Shown: in pieces, positions 63,203 to 64,000 of the stretch
How positions within the stretch are numbered: position 1 is the first letter of the stretch
How the letters are laid out: each line of letters starts with the position of its first letter
Assembly (NCBI GenBank): GCA_017307785.1
Contig: JAFKGI010000018.1
Location: 62,001-126,000, forward strand
Direction of reading: 5' to 3'
DNA length: 64,000 nt
Source of the DNA: Vulcanimicrobiota bacterium
GTDB lineage: Bacteria; Vulcanimicrobiota; Xenobia; Xenobiales; JADMJV01
Notes under the pieces: model-generated
What the model saw: the letters and a program-made list of their open reading frames with translations, nothing else
Database searches by the model: none
Told to the model about the DNA's origin: nothing
Made by a program: the position numbers and the translations under genes

Positions 63203-64000
63203 TCGATGATCACCTTATCGCTGTGGGCGCGTCCGAAGGTTTCGGGATGATACATCTCTTCGGCCTTGGTGGGCGGCGCCACGAATTCTCCGGGGGTGGT
63301 GGCCCGGGCCACGTAGTCGTATTGATAGACGCCTTCCCAGAGCAGCTGGGTGAAGGCCTCGACCCGCTCGTCGCGCAGGTTCTGATGGTCGAACCAGTGA
63401 CTGGTCCACCAGCCGTCCAGTCGGCTCTGGGGCGGGTTGACTGTTTCCGTCCCCAGCAAATCGGGGTTGAGCGCTTCCAGTCCGGCCGGCAGCGGATCGA
63501 CCAGGGCTACCTGATAGCGACGGGCCGGCGTCTGCATGCTCAGGCGCACGCGCACCAGGGCGCCGGCTTTGATGTGCCAGACGCCGCTGTCGTCGCGCCG
63601 CACGTCCCGGTTGTCTTGCACCGCTTCATAGGTGCGCTCCACCGCGAAGCCGTTGTCCAGGGCTTCCTGCTGCAGGTTCTTGGGGGCGTAGGTCATGCCC
63701 AGTCGGTAGTAGAGCCGGCCTTTGCCCTGTTTGGCCAGCACCAGGTCGGCCTTTTCGGGCACCTGGGCCATGGGAATCTCCAACGAGCGGTCGCCCTTCT
63801 GGCGGCCCTGGAAGCGTTGTTCGCCAGCCAGTTGCTGGCCCAGCCAGACTTTGGCCACGAAGCTGGGGGCTGTTTTTTCGAACTTCTGGAAGTAGGCATC
63901 CATGGCCAGCAGCACCCAGCAGTTTTCCTGGGTGTTTTCCCAGCGACCCTGGCGGCGGTGATCGAGCAGGCCGCGCACCAGTTTGGGGACCAATGGATGA
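63199..64000 (-). CDS. C-terminal part of a bacterial alpha-2-macroglobulin-like protein (truncated by window edge)
   Basis: About 267 residues continuing past the window edge. HPLVPKLVRGLLDHRRQGRW..TQENCWVLLAM is the end of the helical thioester-type domain. GRLYYRLGMTYAP, ERTYEAV and VRVRLSMQTPARRYQVALVDPLPAGLE are the receptor-binding/C-terminal strands of the YfhM-type family. Such proteins trap proteases in the periplasm. The thioester motif itself lies outside the window. The start is not in the window; the frame stays open to base 64000. Its stop overlaps acyP. Confidence 0.85.
   Translation of the reverse strand, partial: HPLVPKLVRGLLDHRRQGRWENTQENCWVLLAMDAYFQKFEKTAPSFVAKVWLGQQLAGEQRFQGRQKGDRSLEIPMAQVPEKADLVLAKQGKGRLYYRLGMTYAPKNLQQEALDNGFAVERTYEAVQDNRDVRRDDSGVWHIKAGALVRVRLSMQTPARRYQVALVDPLPAGLEALNPDLLGTETVNPPQSRLDGWWTSHWFDHQNLRDERVEAFTQLLWEGVYQYDYVARATTPGEFVAPPTKAEEMYHPETFGRAHSDKVIIE

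Overview
The window is 64 kb of GC-rich bacterial chromosome with dense genes on both strands. An LptD-like outer-membrane protein, apolipoprotein N-acyltransferase (Lnt), a lipoprotein, a YkuD L,D-transpeptidase and a bacterial alpha-2-macroglobulin point to a diderm (Gram-negative type) cell. Start codons are mixed (ATG, GTG, TTG), and ATGA/GTGA/TTGA stop-start overlaps are frequent. I cannot assign a species. The many lineage-specific proteins suggest a little-studied phylum, but that is a guess. I see no rRNA, tRNA, CRISPR array, prophage or transposase.

Layout. 1-7 kb: a small secreted protein, aspartate aminotransferase, and divergently a fused aspartokinase-homoserine dehydrogenase coupled to an S9 glutamyl-endopeptidase-like peptidase. 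7-12.7 kb: a TPR protein and four unrecognised, mostly membrane proteins, separated by repeat arrays. 12.8-23.8 kb: two overlapping, paralogous giant AAA+ proteins (2087 and 1571 residues) with N-terminal helical repeats and tandem CbxX/CfxQ-type ATPase modules. 24-31 kb: a GST-family protein, a beta-propeller protein, small membrane proteins, an L,D-transpeptidase, an HTH-nuclease-like protein and an unusual FtsH. 31-40 kb: a MarR-GNAT regulator, a glycosyltransferase-methyltransferase fusion, a TerB-like protein, LysR, M42 and M28 peptidases and a flavin dehydrogenase. 40-46.7 kb: a phosphorelay of a hybrid histidine kinase, a multi-receiver HPt protein and a REC-HPt protein. 46.8-54 kb: a lectin-like protein, tspO-GNAT-crcB, copA, a lipoprotein, rsfS, nadD and a PVGA-repeat ORF. 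54-64 kb: lptD-like, lnt, cvpA, a Met-rich NlpC/P60-like protein, acylphosphatase and the end of an alpha-2-macroglobulin gene.

The most striking feature is a family of about 60-bp nested palindromes in six tandem arrays, with 56 full copies plus remnants. Five of the six arrays fill the gap between convergent genes. Every other convergent pair in the window overlaps at the 3' ends, except one at the left edge that has an ordinary hairpin terminator. This suggests the arrays act as, or are tolerated only as, insulators or terminators between converging transcripts. The second focus is the AAA+ pair, which looks like a dedicated remodelling machine of unknown substrate.

All assignments come from reading the sequence and from knowledge of protein families. 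No database search was run.
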